From: Planctomycetota bacterium | GTDB taxonomy: Bacteria; Planctomycetota; UBA8742; UBA2392 | NCBI GenBank assembly: GCA_022071975.1 | Contig: JAJVIO010000001.1 | Location: 23,844 to 80,682, forward strand | Reading direction: 5' to 3' | Length of the DNA: 56,839 nt | In this document: positions 41,288-50,647 of the stretch, piece after piece | Position numbering within the stretch: position 1 is the first letter of the stretch | How the letters are laid out: every line of letters begins with the position of its first letter | Notes under the pieces: model-generated | Told to the model about the DNA's origin: nothing | The model's input: the letters and a program-made list of their open reading frames with translations, nothing else | Databases searched by the model: none | Translations under genes and position numbers: made by a program

Positions 41288-42517
41288 CTAGTCGCCCATT
41301 TCTAAGGGTGGGTTTACCTGGATGCCGCCGGTTTCTTTGGGCATTGGGGCGCCGCTTTGGATCCAGCTTTCGATCAGCTCGATCTCGGCCTTGGGCAGCG
41401 GGTCTAAACCAAAGGGCATGTGCGGGTGCTTCAGGCCCTTGATGTGCATCAGCAGCGGCGAGTTCTCGGCGTACGGGATCACGCTGGGGCGCGGCTTGCC
41501 GAGGTCGTCCGTGGCTCCTGTCATCAGGCCCTTCAGGGTCATCAAATCCAGCTTGCGCGGCTTCGCGCCCCAGGTCGCCAGCCAGCCCGCGCCCCCCTTG
41601 GGGTTGGTGTTGAAGGGCGCCTTCTCGTCCGGCCCGTAGTGGCAGCCGTTGCAGCGCCGCCGCAGCACATCCAGCACCTCGGCGGCACTCACCTTCGGCT
41701 TGGGCGACGGCACCGCGTTCACCACGTACCAGGCCAGCGCGCGCGCGTCCTGCTGGCTCAGGTTCAGCTGGTACATGCCTGACCACGGCATGCGCACGGC
41801 CGGATGCTGGATCCCCTCGGCGATCCACTCCGGGCGCAGGCGCGTCCAGGCGTTTGCGAGGTCCGGCGCGAACACCACGGGCATGAGCACAGGCTTGCCG
41901 TTTTCGTCGTAGCTGGGGCGAACGACTTCCTCTCCCAGCGTGTGGCATGTCGCGCAGGCGTGCTGGTCCCACAATGCTCGGCCGGCGGCCAGGCGCCCGG
42001 GGTCGGGCTCGGCCTCGCGCTCGGGTTTCCAGTCGGGCAGGGATGCGATGCCGGCGGCGGCCTTGAGCGTGAGGTAGCGGGTCAGCACCTCCACTTCGCG
42101 GTCCGTGAGCCCCAGGTCGGGCATGCGGTCGGCGCTGTTCTGGCGGATGCGATAGGGATAGCGCAGGTAGCGCTTGATCCAGTCTTCCGTGCGGCGCTCG
42201 GCGATGAACTGCAGGGGCGGCGCGAGGTTTTCCGGCCGTTGCTTGTACTGGTGGCATGCCTGGCAGTTGTCGCGGGGAACGTGATTGGCGTCCGTGGGGA
42301 TCTCGGTGCGGTGGCAGAAATTGCAGTTGTGTTGCGCGACCAGTTTCTCGCCCTCGGCCAGCCATTCGGCGTCGGTGGCGGGCAGGGCGTCGGAGGCCGG
42401 GGCGGTTTGCGGTTCGCGCTCACGGCTGCCGTCGTAAAGGAGCAGCACGATGCCCAGCGCCGTAAGCCCCAGGCCGGCAACCAGCAGCACAACGTTGGCA
42501 AGCTTGATGCCCTTCAT
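41288..42517 (-). CDS. membrane-anchored tetrahaem cytochrome c
   Basis: 409 aa. An N-terminal membrane helix (residues 6-27) anchors the protein. Four CxxCH haem sites are visible: N-C-N-F-C-H, N-C-Q-A-C-H, A-C-A-T-C-H and R-C-N-G-C-H, at roughly 65, 85, 190 and 290. The last is in a planctomycete-like context with C-terminal I-E-S-W-I-Q-S-G-A-P. The protein should carry electrons on the outer face of the membrane; its partners are not in the window. TACACT stands seven bases before the ATG. Confidence 0.9.
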   Translation of the reverse strand: MKGIKLANVVLLVAGLGLTALGIVLLLYDGSREREPQTAPASDALPATDAEWLAEGEKLVAQHNCNFCHRTEIPTDANHVPRDNCQACHQYKQRPENLAPPLQFIAERRTEDWIKRYLRYPYRIRQNSADRMPDLGLTDREVEVLTRYLTLKAAAGIASLPDWKPEREAEPDPGRLAAGRALWDQHACATCHTLGEEVVRPSYDENGKPVLMPVVFAPDLANAWTRLRPEWIAEGIQHPAVRMPWSGMYQLNLSQQDARALAWYVVNAVPSPKPKVSAAEVLDVLRRRCNGCHYGPDEKAPFNTNPKGGAGWLATWGAKPRKLDLMTLKGLMTGATDDLGKPRPSVIPYAENSPLLMHIKGLKHPHMPFGLDPLPKAEIELIESWIQSGAPMPKETGGIQVNPPLEMGD

Positions 42518-42524
42518 GGTTGCC

Positions 42525-42530
42525 AGTGTA
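42525..42530 (-). promoter_or_regulatory. -10 box of a leaderless promoter (TACACT)
   Basis: TACACT seven bases before the tetrahaem cytochrome ATG. Confidence 0.45.
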
Positions 42531-42643
42531 CGTGATCAGCAGCGGGCGGTCAGTGGTCGTTTGACGCAGCGTTGATTCCGAGGAAGTACCGCAGGGGCGG
42601 CAGCAGGGGCAGTTCAGCCGTCGAAGACGGCGTCTCGCTCAAT

Positions 42644-43340
42644 AGCCCCCGGTGGAGCGACCCGCCCGCCGAAGCCTCGGCGAAGGCGGGAGCGGAACCG
42701 GGGGTACCCGGGCAATCGACAATCGGAGCCGGCTTGCCGGCGGCTCTTCATCCCAGGAAAAAGCGTTCGTCAAACTCCAGGCCGTGGTTCTTCACCAGCT
42801 TGCGGATCTCGTCCTCAAAGGAACTCTTTTTGTGGTGCGTCTCCTGTCGGTCAATGTAGCCGCACACGTCATCAACCTTTGACTCGCTGACGCTGAACGC
42901 GCCATAGCCACGTTGCCAGTGGAAGTCGACTTGCTGGAACTGCTTGCGAAACCAGCGCGAGGAGTTTACCTTTAGCTTCTGCAGGTACTCGGCGGTGCTC
43001 AAAGAGGTCGGCAAGTCGACCAGCAAGTGAACATGGTCTTCAACACCGTTGATGCGCAGCACGGCAACACCTAGGTCGCCGGAGACCGCGCGAAGGTAAC
43101 CAATCATGCGTGGCCGCGTTTCCGGTACCAGAAGCGGGCGGCGTTCCTTCGTGCTGAACACAATGTGCAGGAGTTGTCTGGTAAAGGTGTGGGACATGGC
43201 GTAATGATAACGGGGAGGTAGCGGGTCGCCCACACAAGAGCCGCCGGCAAGCCGGCTCCGGGCTGCGATGCTGCGTCATCCCCCGGTTCCGCTCCCGCCT
43301 TCGCCGAGGCTTCGGCGGGCGGGTCGCTCCACCGGGGGCT
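42644..43340. mobile_element. IS200/RAYT element with perfect 61-bp inverted ends
   Basis: The ends 42644-42704 and 43280-43340 are identical inverted repeats over all 61 bases. Each contains a hairpin with the CGCC(A/G)AGGC REP core. Inner GGAGCCGGC/GCCGGCGGCTC palindromes flank the gene. The exact identity suggests recent activity or gene conversion. Confidence 0.9.
42748..43197 (-). CDS. REP-associated/IS200-type tyrosine transposase
   Basis: 149 aa. H-I-V-F-S-T-K-E-R-R-P start, the HUH motif D-H-V-H-L-L-V and the catalytic Tyr in G-Y-I-D-R-Q-E-T-H-H mark the Y1 transposase family. These enzymes nick single-stranded DNA at hairpins. REP hairpins flank the gene on both sides, so it is a good candidate for the source of the REP-like elements elsewhere in the window. 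TATCAT lies six bases before the ATG at 43197. Confidence 0.93.
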   Translation of the reverse strand: MSHTFTRQLLHIVFSTKERRPLLVPETRPRMIGYLRAVSGDLGVAVLRINGVEDHVHLLVDLPTSLSTAEYLQKLKVNSSRWFRKQFQQVDFHWQRGYGAFSVSESKVDDVCGYIDRQETHHKKSSFEDEIRKLVKNHGLEFDERFFLG

Positions 43341-43472
43341 AGTGAAAGAAACGCCGGCAAGCCGGCTCAACTGCCAGTCGTCGCCCACCAAGTTCCACGG
43401 ATGCAGAAGCTCATCGTTTGCCCTTCGACGGGCTCAGGGCGGGCACGATGGGCTCTGTGGCTTGGTTGGTTT

Positions 43473-43982
43473 TTACCCGCGCTTCATGAGGCTGGGGTCG
43501 GTCTTGGGCTCTACGGGCTGGTCGCCCTTGCGCTTCAGGAAGCTGGTGTACTCGGCCCAGATTTCACGCACCTGGTCGGGCGTGATGTGGCCGTCGTCCA
43601 TCAGGATGCTTTCCACGCGCTTGATGTCGCCCAGCGCCTTGAACAGCTGGCGCTGGAAGGCCAACGCTTCGTCCAGCTGCGTCTTGGTGATGAAATTCTT
43701 GCGGAACATGCGCCGGCCGAGCCGCTTGTCTTCCTGGCGGATCAGCGCGTAGTTGCGCGCCTTCACCAGCTTGTACAGCTCGGCGCGTGAAAGCCAGTTC
43801 TGCTCCAGGATCGCGTGGGCGAGGTCAAGCTCGCGCCCTTCCGCCTTGGCGGAGGCGCAGTTGGCTAACGCCTGGTCGATCTGCGCCTGAGACACTTTCG
43901 TGTTCTTCAGGATGATCGAGATCAAAAGTTGATCCGCCTGCGACATGCGTGCGGCCCTGGCCGATTGGGTCTGCTGGTTCAT
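43473..43982 (-). CDS. unknown protein with T2SS-E-N-like helices
   Basis: 169 aa, soluble and helical. Q-A-Q-I-D-Q-A-L and I-T-K-T-Q-L-D-E-A-L-A-F-Q look like two copies of the short helical unit found at the N-terminus of GspE/PilB-type ATPases (MshEN). Such units bind partner proteins or c-di-GMP, but the key residues cannot be verified here. Function unknown. Confidence 0.6.
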   Translation of the reverse strand: MNQQTQSARAARMSQADQLLISIILKNTKVSQAQIDQALANCASAKAEGRELDLAHAILEQNWLSRAELYKLVKARNYALIRQEDKRLGRRMFRKNFITKTQLDEALAFQRQLFKALGDIKRVESILMDDGHITPDQVREIWAEYTSFLKRKGDQPVEPKTDPSLMKRG

Positions 43983-44096
43983 CTTGGCAGTTCCAGGGGG
44001 TGAACGGGGTGGGATCTGCCATTCCCTTCAACTATTCAACACCGGCCGCCCGGAATTGGCAAGCACGGGAAGCCCCTTTCCGGCCATGGGGGTGTG

Positions 44097-44627
44097 CTAA
44101 TCCGCGATCTTGCCCAGCGCTTCGCCGAGGCGGGTGGCGTCCACCAGGCCGGTTTCCGCGAACTTGACGTTGCGGGTCTTGTCGGCCAACACCACGAAAG
44201 GCAGCTGGTTGAGGGTCAGCGTCTTGCCCTTCTTGGTTTCGAACAGGCGGTTGAAGGTGCTGCCGATCGGGGCGGTGCCGTCGGTCTTGTAGCACGGGTA
44301 GGTCAGGCCCTGCTGCGCCACGAAGTCGCGGGCGGCGGGCAGGTCGTCCACCACGAAGGTGATGATTTCGACTTCCGGGTGGGCCTTGTGGAACTTCTCG
44401 AGCTCGGCGGCCTGGTCAACGCTGACCTGCTGCCAGGTGCCGACTGCGGCGATCAGCAGGATCTTGTCCTTGAACTGGGCGTCGGAAACGCTGTGCTCGC
44501 GCTCTTGCAGATCCTTCATCGAGAAGGTGGGCAGGCGCTTGGTGCTATCCGCGCCGACGTGCTGCACGGCCATGCCCGCGCCGGCCACGATGAATGCCGC
44601 CAGAAGGCTCAGAAGAAAACGCTTCAC
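44097..44627 (-). CDS. exported thioredoxin-fold protein without the CxxC site
   Basis: 176 aa. Signal peptide (residues 1-25), then a thioredoxin-like fold: L-L-I-A-A-V-G-T-W-Q-Q at the usual active-site position has no cysteine, and Q-L-P-F-V-V-L-A-D matches the cis-Pro region. It resembles YtfJ- or TlpA-type proteins but should not catalyse disulphide exchange. GTG start with AAGGAG seven bases upstream. Ten bases after the lipoprotein gene at 44638, so cotranscribed. Confidence 0.75.
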   Translation of the reverse strand: MKRFLLSLLAAFIVAGAGMAVQHVGADSTKRLPTFSMKDLQEREHSVSDAQFKDKILLIAAVGTWQQVSVDQAAELEKFHKAHPEVEIITFVVDDLPAARDFVAQQGLTYPCYKTDGTAPIGSTFNRLFETKKGKTLTLNQLPFVVLADKTRNVKFAETGLVDATRLGEALGKIAD

Positions 44628-44637
44628 CGCACGCTCC

Positions 44638-45180
44638 TTACCGCAGGCGCGGGGCGCGGAAGTTGCCCGCGACCTTGTACTTGCGGAACTTCAGGTCAAA
44701 CCGCCCGACCACCAGGTCAGGCCCGTCGTACAGCACTTCCCAGCTGCCTGACTCGAACTCGTCGTTGCCGCTGCTGGTGAAGCCGTCACTCACGGCCCCG
44801 CTGGTTGAGCCCAGCAGGGCGTTCAAAACCTTGCCCCCGGGCCCGAATTCGGCGCGCAACGATACCTGCTTGTCATCCGTGCGCAAGACAGAGATGTCAC
44901 CAAGGTCCACAAACCCCAGCACAAACACGGCGTTTTCGCCCGCCTGCACCTGCCCGTCAGGCCCAAGCTTTGAGCCCGGCCGATAGCCGATCGACTCGAT
45001 TTCATATGCCCCGTTGACCTTGCTGACCAGCGCGGGCGTGGTCAGTTCGAGGGCGTCCGAGACTGCCTCCGTGCGGCGGAACATCACGTCCACCTCGGCG
45101 TCTTCCAGCCCGCCCGCGGAGGCGCAGGCGCCGGTCAGGGCGCTCAGGGTCAGCAGGCACGCAAGCATCAGCCTTTGCAT
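44638..45180 (-). CDS. lipoprotein of unknown function
   Basis: 180 aa. Lipobox L-T-G-A-C, then a beta-rich domain without a known family. First gene of a pair with the thioredoxin-fold protein and divergent from the gene at 45243; the start codon has TAGCGT seven bases upstream. Both partners being exported suggests a shared envelope role. Confidence 0.7.
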   Translation of the reverse strand: MQRLMLACLLTLSALTGACASAGGLEDAEVDVMFRRTEAVSDALELTTPALVSKVNGAYEIESIGYRPGSKLGPDGQVQAGENAVFVLGFVDLGDISVLRTDDKQVSLRAEFGPGGKVLNALLGSTSGAVSDGFTSSGNDEFESGSWEVLYDGPDLVVGRFDLKFRKYKVAGNFRAPRLR

Positions 45181-45230
45181 TTCCGCAACGCTAGAAGCAG
45201 GTTGGGGTGCGTCAAGCGGCCTCCTTCCTC

Positions 45231-45236
45231 TATAAT
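45231..45236 (+). promoter_or_regulatory. -10 box of a leaderless promoter (TATAAT)
   Basis: A consensus TATAAT, six bases (GCGCCC) and then ATG at 45243: the clearest leaderless example in the window. Confidence 0.75.
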
Positions 45237-45242
45237 GCGCCC

Positions 45243-46253
45243 ATGGCCCGATTGCTGATCCTGCTGCTGGTGTTCGCCTTTGCCGCCCCGCTGTGGGCGG
45301 TGAAGGTCAAGCTCAAGTCCGAAGACAAGGAGTTCGAGGCCGAGATTGAGAACCTGCAGGACGGCGAAGTCACCTACCGCAAGGGGCGCAAGCAGTTCAC
45401 CGCGCCGCTGGAAGACTTCGAGCTGCCCAGCCAGTTCGCCATCATGGCCCTGCGCAGCGGCGAAACCGGCGACGAGCTGATGCACCTCGCGCGCTTCGCC
45501 CTGCACCGCAGTCTCTACTCCGAGGCCCAGCAGACCGCCGCCAAGGCTGCGAAACTCGAGGGCTTCAACGACAAGGCCGAGCGCCTGTCGGCCGTGGCCC
45601 GCAACCTCGAGGCCGACGCGCTGCTGGACAAAGGCATCGCGGCCCTGGACGACAAGGACGTCGAGCGCGCCCGGCCGCTGCTTCAGGAGGTGATCTCGCG
45701 TTTCCCGGACACGCCGGCGGCGGTGAAAGCCGAGGTGTTGCTGGGCACGCTGAAACGCGTTGAGCTGGAGGTACGGGCCGCGCAACTCGAGAAAGAAGCC
45801 AAGCAGGCCCAGGCCGACGCCGACGCTGAAGAGCAGAAGCGCCGGGCACCCATCGACGACTGGCTGACCGAGCTGGAGTCGCAGGTCGCCGCCGGCACGG
45901 AAACCAAGAAGGAAGCCGATGAAGACTGCAAGCAGGGCTACATCATCAGGGGCCTGCCCAAGTATGAAAACACTGTGAAAGCCATGGAGACCCTGCGCAA
46001 CAACCTGGCCAAGAACCGCAGCCTGCTGAAGTACCGCGGCCAGGAGGCGCACGCGGACCGCATCGACGACAAGGCCAAGGGGTTGACGCTCGAGTGCTAC
46101 TACAGCTGGGCCTGGTACCTGTACAAGGCCGAGCGCTACGAAGTAGCCGCCAGCGTTTGCAAAAGGGGGATCGCCATGGACCCCAAAGACCGCCGCTTCC
46201 TGAGCCTCAAGGTAGACATAGACGAAGTCTACGACCCCAGCGAAGACAAATAG
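45243..46253 (+). CDS. periplasmic repeat protein of unknown function
   Basis: 336 aa. Signal peptide of about 19 residues ending A-P-L-W-A. The N-terminal 60 residues (L-K-S-E-D-K-E-F-E-A-E-I-E-N-L-Q-D-G-E-V-T-Y) look like a small beta domain; the rest is helical with TPR-like pairs and a charged coiled coil (E-K-E-A-K-Q-A-Q-A-D-A-D-A-E-E-Q) at about 185. The ATG at 45243 is chosen over a codon 36 bases upstream because of the TATAAT box. Followed by a CCCGCCAC/GTGGCGGG hairpin (46267-46286). Confidence 0.75.
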   Translation: MARLLILLLVFAFAAPLWAVKVKLKSEDKEFEAEIENLQDGEVTYRKGRKQFTAPLEDFELPSQFAIMALRSGETGDELMHLARFALHRSLYSEAQQTAAKAAKLEGFNDKAERLSAVARNLEADALLDKGIAALDDKDVERARPLLQEVISRFPDTPAAVKAEVLLGTLKRVELEVRAAQLEKEAKQAQADADAEEQKRRAPIDDWLTELESQVAAGTETKKEADEDCKQGYIIRGLPKYENTVKAMETLRNNLAKNRSLLKYRGQEAHADRIDDKAKGLTLECYYSWAWYLYKAERYEVAASVCKRGIAMDPKDRRFLSLKVDIDEVYDPSEDK

Positions 46254-46385
46254 GGCAAACTCCAGCCCGCCACGGAAGTGGCGGGAATCAGGCCGGCCAA
46301 TGGCCCCGCACTAGACGGGAACATCAACGCGCTGATGCGACAGCAACCGGCCCGACCCACCGCCCGCGCGCGTTTCCGCGGCGGG

Positions 46386-46796
46386 CTACTGCCTGCGCTT
46401 GCGGCCGGTCAGGAATCCGCCGCCGCCGCCGATCAGGCCTCCTAAAATCAGCCCCAGCACGCCTTCCAGGTAGCTGTCCTGGGCCTTGGCGCGCTCGAGC
46501 TCGCCCTTGGCGGTTTCGAAGGCGTTGCGGGTCTGCTCGAACTTCAGTTCGCGGTTGCGGCGCTCGTCTTCCGCGGCCTGCAGCGCGGCCAGCGCCGCCT
46601 GCACGCGGTCGCCTTCGCCTTCCTTCAGCGCGTCGATGTACGCGCCGCGCGCTTTCTCGGCCACTTCCATGGCTTCGCGCAGCTCGGCGCCGGCTTGCTC
46701 CATCGCGTCGCGCGTGCGCTCGGCGGTTTCCAGGGCGTACTGCAGGCTGCTGCAGCCCGCAATCAACACGAACAACAGGGAGATGACGTACTTCAT
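46386..46796 (-). CDS. unimolecular spanin-like lysis protein
   Basis: 136 aa. Lipobox L-I-A-G-C near the N-terminus, a long charged coiled coil (residues 25-105) and a C-terminal membrane segment rich in Gly (G-V-L-G-L-I-L-G-G-L-I-G-G) ending in basic residues. One protein spanning outer-membrane lipid anchor and inner membrane is the plan of u-spanins such as T1 gp11, which fuse the two membranes at lysis. AAAGGAG precedes the ATG. Last gene of the prophage block. Confidence 0.65.
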   Translation of the reverse strand: MKYVISLLFVLIAGCSSLQYALETAERTRDAMEQAGAELREAMEVAEKARGAYIDALKEGEGDRVQAALAALQAAEDERRNRELKFEQTRNAFETAKGELERAKAQDSYLEGVLGLILGGLIGGGGGFLTGRKRRQ

Positions 46797-46820
46797 GGGG
46801 AACTCCTTTCGGGATGGGTG

Positions 46821-47039
46821 TCAGCGGGTTTCGAGCACGGCCAGCCGCTCGGCGTGCTCGCTGCTGGTGCGGTACAGCTCGCGGATGTCGTCGCGCTGCA
46901 GCTCGGATTGCTTGGCCAGCGCGTCCACCACGCCGGCCAGCTTCAGCACCGCGTTGTTCAGGCGCAGGCACACGCCGATCAGCCCGATGCCGATCGCGCC
47001 GATCCACGCGCTGGCCACACTGATGATCACGGCCTCCAC
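46821..47039 (-). CDS. holin-like/XhlA-type small membrane protein
   Basis: 72 aa: one hydrophobic helix (A-W-I-G-A-I-G-I-G-L-I-G-V-C) followed by a coiled-coil-like tail, as in phage XhlA or holin-associated proteins. GTG start with AAAGGAGG. Placed between the tail gene and the spanin-like gene, as in lysis cassettes. Confidence 0.6.
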   Translation of the reverse strand: MEAVIISVASAWIGAIGIGLIGVCLRLNNAVLKLAGVVDALAKQSELQRDDIRELYRTSSEHAERLAVLETR

Positions 47040-47050
47040 GGCTGCCTCCT

Positions 47051-50000
47051 TTATGCGGGCGCGCCGATCACCAGCGCGCGATACTTCACGCCGCTGGCGT
47101 TGATCCAGGCGGCCGTTGAGTTGATGGTCATGGTCTGCTCAGAACCCGCGGCGGGCGCATCCAGGCTGATTTCCGTGCCGGTGCCGCCGCTGAAGGAAAC
47201 GCGGCGAGTGGCGCCCGTGCCGCCCATGGGAAGCCATGAGCTGGCATCGCTCGCGCTCGCGTCGTCGCGCTGGATCAGCATGAACCAGGCGCGGTGGATG
47301 CCCGCCACTGTCACCGCCAGGCCGCTGCTGCCGCTGCCCGTGTACTCGAGCACGCTGGCCACCAGGTTCGTGCCTGTCGGGTGCAGGTCTTCCAGCTTCG
47401 CGTAGCCCACGGCGCCGGCATCGTCGATCACCAGCAGCTTGCGCCCGGCTTCAACGGCCGCGAGCTGGCTCAGCCCCTCGACTGTCAGCGTGCCGTCGAC
47501 TTGCAGGTTGCCGTCCGTGCGCAGAGTCTCCACGCCGTCGCGGAACAACGCGAGGTCATCACCGAAGGCGATGCCTTCGCCGTCCCCCTCCCCCAGCCGC
47601 AGCGCCTGGCTTTCGCCGAAGCTCGCGCCCGCGGGGCCGAGCTGCAGGTGGCCCGTGACGTGCACCCCGCGCGACAGGCCCTCCGACGTTGACGCGTCAA
47701 GTTCACGCGGCAGCAGCTCCAGGTGGCCGCCCGAGGTGGCAAGGCGCATGTCCCAGCCCGAGTGCACACGCCCCGCGCCGAAATGCGGGTGGCCGAAAGC
47801 CAGCACGACTTCGGGGTGCAGGGCGAGGAAGGTCTGGCGCGTTCCGGCATCGAGCTGCGCGTCCGGCATGGCGACGCCCGGCGGCAGGTAGATGCAGCCG
47901 CCGCCCAGGCTGGGGTCGGGCGTGCCCTCGCTTTCGCCGGCCCAGCCCTGGCTTTTGATGCTGGGGCCGGGGTATGGAGTTTCGCGTTCCTGCTCGCGCG
48001 CGCTGGGCGCCGGTACCCAGTCGTGGCTGGGCGCCCACAGCTCGTACTCGCTGACCGCCGGCTGGATGTCATAGGGCACGCACAGCATGGTCGGCACGAA
48101 GGGCGGCGGCGGGTCTTCGACCGGCGGCGCGGGCGGCGGGCCGATCGGCGGCTTCCAGGTGGGCGGGATCTCGGGCAGGAACGGCACGCGGTACTGGATC
48201 TTCCAGCGGCCTTCGCGCCGAGCATGATTCCACGGGTGGCGCTCGGCGGCGTCGTACTTGAGCTGCGCCTCGTAGGGCGGCCAGGGCGGGATGCCGCCGG
48301 CAAACGGCTCGGCGTAGAACTTCAGAGGCGCGTCGTGCACCGCGTCGCCCGGCACCTTGAAGAAGGCCTCCGTGCTGATGTGCCCGGCGCTCTCGCGATA
48401 CACGCCGTCGTCCACGGCCGTGCCGTACAGGTGTTTGCTGCAGTGCTGCGCGTCGGCCAGGACCGGCCCGCCTTGAAGAGTGGCAGTCAGTCGGCCCAGC
48501 GAGCGGCCGTCCGTTTCGGCGAACAGCCCGCGCCCGAGCACTTCCGGGTTGGCGGTGTCGCCCTCGCGCAGATTCAGCGCCGGGACCCAGCCGCCGTCGC
48601 GGGCGCCCTCCTGTTTATGCGCCGGGCTGAGCGCCAGCACGCTCAGGAACTGCAACCCGCCGCGCCGGCCCAGCCTTGACCCGTCAAGGTCGTAGACCAG
48701 GCTGGAGCATGCGCCGGGCTCGCGCCCGCGGGAATCAGAAACCAGCGGTCCGCAATCAACAAAGTGCGGCTCATCGCCGAGGCTCACAATCAGCCCGCGC
48801 ATAGCCTGCGGCAAAGCGTGGCGCGCTTCGAACAATTGTTCGGGCTCAATCTCCGCGTGGCGCTCATCGGGTGCCAGCACACGCAACCGGCCGGAGTCGG
48901 CAACCTCCACGCCGGCCACGAAGAACCAGTGCCCGAACTTCGCGGCGTCGGAGCTTTCGAGAAAGAACGGGAACGCCAGTGGGCCCGGGTGGCGCAGTTC
49001 CAGCGCGCCGGTGTCGTCGCGGCGGTGCAGCGCTTCCACCGCGAGTACGCTTTCGCCTTCGGGCGTATCGCCGCTCGCGCGCAGCACCAGCGGCCCGGCA
49101 CGGTAGGCGTTAATCGGCTGGTGCAGCCCGCTTGGAATCGGCGCCGACGCCCGCGAGCCCGCCAGCCTCTGCGCGCCCGCGACGGGTGCGGCCGGTACGG
49201 CCTGCGCGCGCTCGCTGATGGTGCTGACCAGGCCAGCGGGGCCGGCCTCGATCACCACGCGTTCGACCGCGCCCTGGGCCAGCGTGTCGGCGACACCTGC
49301 CAACTTCGCCTCGCGGCGCGACTGCGCATGCAGGAATGTCTCAACCAGTTCGGAGGCTGCCGCGCGCAGGGCGTCCGCGTTCACCACCACGCCGTTTTCG
49401 TACAGCGCCACCAGGTGCGGTGCGTGCAGCGCAATCGGCTCGCCTTCGCCGCCGCCCGGGAAATCGGCTGTGAAGGGTGGGCGCGCTGCCGTGTGCGCAA
49501 TGCGCAGGCTCAGCGTCGCGTCGCCGCTCAGCCGCCGGTCCTGCAACGTGGGATCGTCGGCGCCGCCACCCGGCTGGAGCAGCGCAAATGGCGGCCGCGG
49601 CAGGTAGACCAACCCGGCGTCGGCATCAAGCTCGAAACCTTCAACCGGCTCGGAGATGATTCCTTCCATGCTGCGCTGCGCCGGGTGTTTCGGCGCCGTG
49701 CCGAGCGGCCGAGTGACACGGGCGGTGAGCGCCGGCGGCTGGAAGGTGCCGTCGTCGTTCAGCCCGCCCACCGGCAGCCAGGGCAGCGTCGCCCCGCGCG
49801 CGCGGAAAAGCCGGAATGCGTAGCGTTTCAGTGTCGCCTGCCGGGCCGCGCCGTTCGGGGCCGTGGCGGGCAGCAGCGTTTCGAAACCGCCGTCGCTCAG
49901 GCAGGCCTGGCGCGCAGCATGCTCGCTGACTCCCCACTGCGCCAGAACTTCGGGCAATGGCTGCAGCGCGCCGCCGTCGACAGGCAGCACCGGCTCAAAG

Positions 50001-50647
50001 TCCGAGAGCGCCGCCAGTTCCAGCGCAGGTCCGCCGATCATATTCACAACCGAAGGCCGTTGCGCCTGCGACGCGGCGATCTCGATCAGCCGTGTTACAT
50101 CCAGCGCCGCCGTGGCGTCTGCAGACGCAACCACAATCTGGCCGTCGTCATCCACGGTGCAGCTCAGGCCCACACTCGCCAGCAGCGTTTCGACCGCGGC
50201 ACCAAGTTCGCCGCTGGCGCGCAGGTTGACCGGCGCCGGCGTGCCGCCCGGCAGGCGTGGCGCTTCTGTCGCGTCCAGGCCGGCGGCCTTGAACAGGCGT
50301 TCGATTGCGGCCTGGGCGCTCAGTGGCTCGTTCTCGCGCCAGGCGGTGCCGTCGCCAACCGGCACGTTGATTTCGCAATGCACTGGCCGGCGCCAGCTTT
50401 CACGTTGGTCGCTGCCGCTCACGCGCACGCGTCCGTCGCCCAGCGCTTCAATGTGCCGGGCCGTGAACTGGCTGAAGGTGCGCTGCGTTTCGGCATCGGC
50501 GACATGCAGCACCACCGGCCCCGTCTGCGCGATGGCGCTGGGAGGCAACACGGCCTCGAAGCTGGAGGCGCTGCCGCCGCGCCGCAGCTCGATGCGCAGG
50601 CTGTGCAGCGATTGCCCGTTGAGTGTGGCTGTGACGTGCTCGTTCAT
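47051..50647 (-). CDS. phage tail hub/fibre protein
   Basis: 1198 aa. The first 300 residues look like a baseplate-hub domain (late-control-D style: R-H-I-E-A-L-G-D-G-R-V-R-V-S-G-S and L-L-A-S-V-G-L-S-C-T-V-D-D-D-G). The middle is beta-rich, with a Pro-rich linker near 860, and the C-terminus has a fibre-like repeat region (V-D-G-T-L-T-V-E-G-L-S). It overlaps its neighbour closely, as usual in phage. Likely joins tail tip and receptor-binding functions. Confidence 0.7.
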   Translation of the reverse strand: MNEHVTATLNGQSLHSLRIELRRGGSASSFEAVLPPSAIAQTGPVVLHVADAETQRTFSQFTARHIEALGDGRVRVSGSDQRESWRRPVHCEINVPVGDGTAWRENEPLSAQAAIERLFKAAGLDATEAPRLPGGTPAPVNLRASGELGAAVETLLASVGLSCTVDDDGQIVVASADATAALDVTRLIEIAASQAQRPSVVNMIGGPALELAALSDFEPVLPVDGGALQPLPEVLAQWGVSEHAARQACLSDGGFETLLPATAPNGAARQATLKRYAFRLFRARGATLPWLPVGGLNDDGTFQPPALTARVTRPLGTAPKHPAQRSMEGIISEPVEGFELDADAGLVYLPRPPFALLQPGGGADDPTLQDRRLSGDATLSLRIAHTAARPPFTADFPGGGEGEPIALHAPHLVALYENGVVVNADALRAAASELVETFLHAQSRREAKLAGVADTLAQGAVERVVIEAGPAGLVSTISERAQAVPAAPVAGAQRLAGSRASAPIPSGLHQPINAYRAGPLVLRASGDTPEGESVLAVEALHRRDDTGALELRHPGPLAFPFFLESSDAAKFGHWFFVAGVEVADSGRLRVLAPDERHAEIEPEQLFEARHALPQAMRGLIVSLGDEPHFVDCGPLVSDSRGREPGACSSLVYDLDGSRLGRRGGLQFLSVLALSPAHKQEGARDGGWVPALNLREGDTANPEVLGRGLFAETDGRSLGRLTATLQGGPVLADAQHCSKHLYGTAVDDGVYRESAGHISTEAFFKVPGDAVHDAPLKFYAEPFAGGIPPWPPYEAQLKYDAAERHPWNHARREGRWKIQYRVPFLPEIPPTWKPPIGPPPAPPVEDPPPPFVPTMLCVPYDIQPAVSEYELWAPSHDWVPAPSAREQERETPYPGPSIKSQGWAGESEGTPDPSLGGGCIYLPPGVAMPDAQLDAGTRQTFLALHPEVVLAFGHPHFGAGRVHSGWDMRLATSGGHLELLPRELDASTSEGLSRGVHVTGHLQLGPAGASFGESQALRLGEGDGEGIAFGDDLALFRDGVETLRTDGNLQVDGTLTVEGLSQLAAVEAGRKLLVIDDAGAVGYAKLEDLHPTGTNLVASVLEYTGSGSSGLAVTVAGIHRAWFMLIQRDDASASDASSWLPMGGTGATRRVSFSGGTGTEISLDAPAAGSEQTMTINSTAAWINASGVKYRALVIGAPA

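Noticed and set aside
46254..46385. Prophage attachment site
   Set aside because: Only a CCCGCCAC/GTGGCGGG hairpin is visible; no tRNA, integrase or direct repeat supports an att site, and the other end is outside the window.
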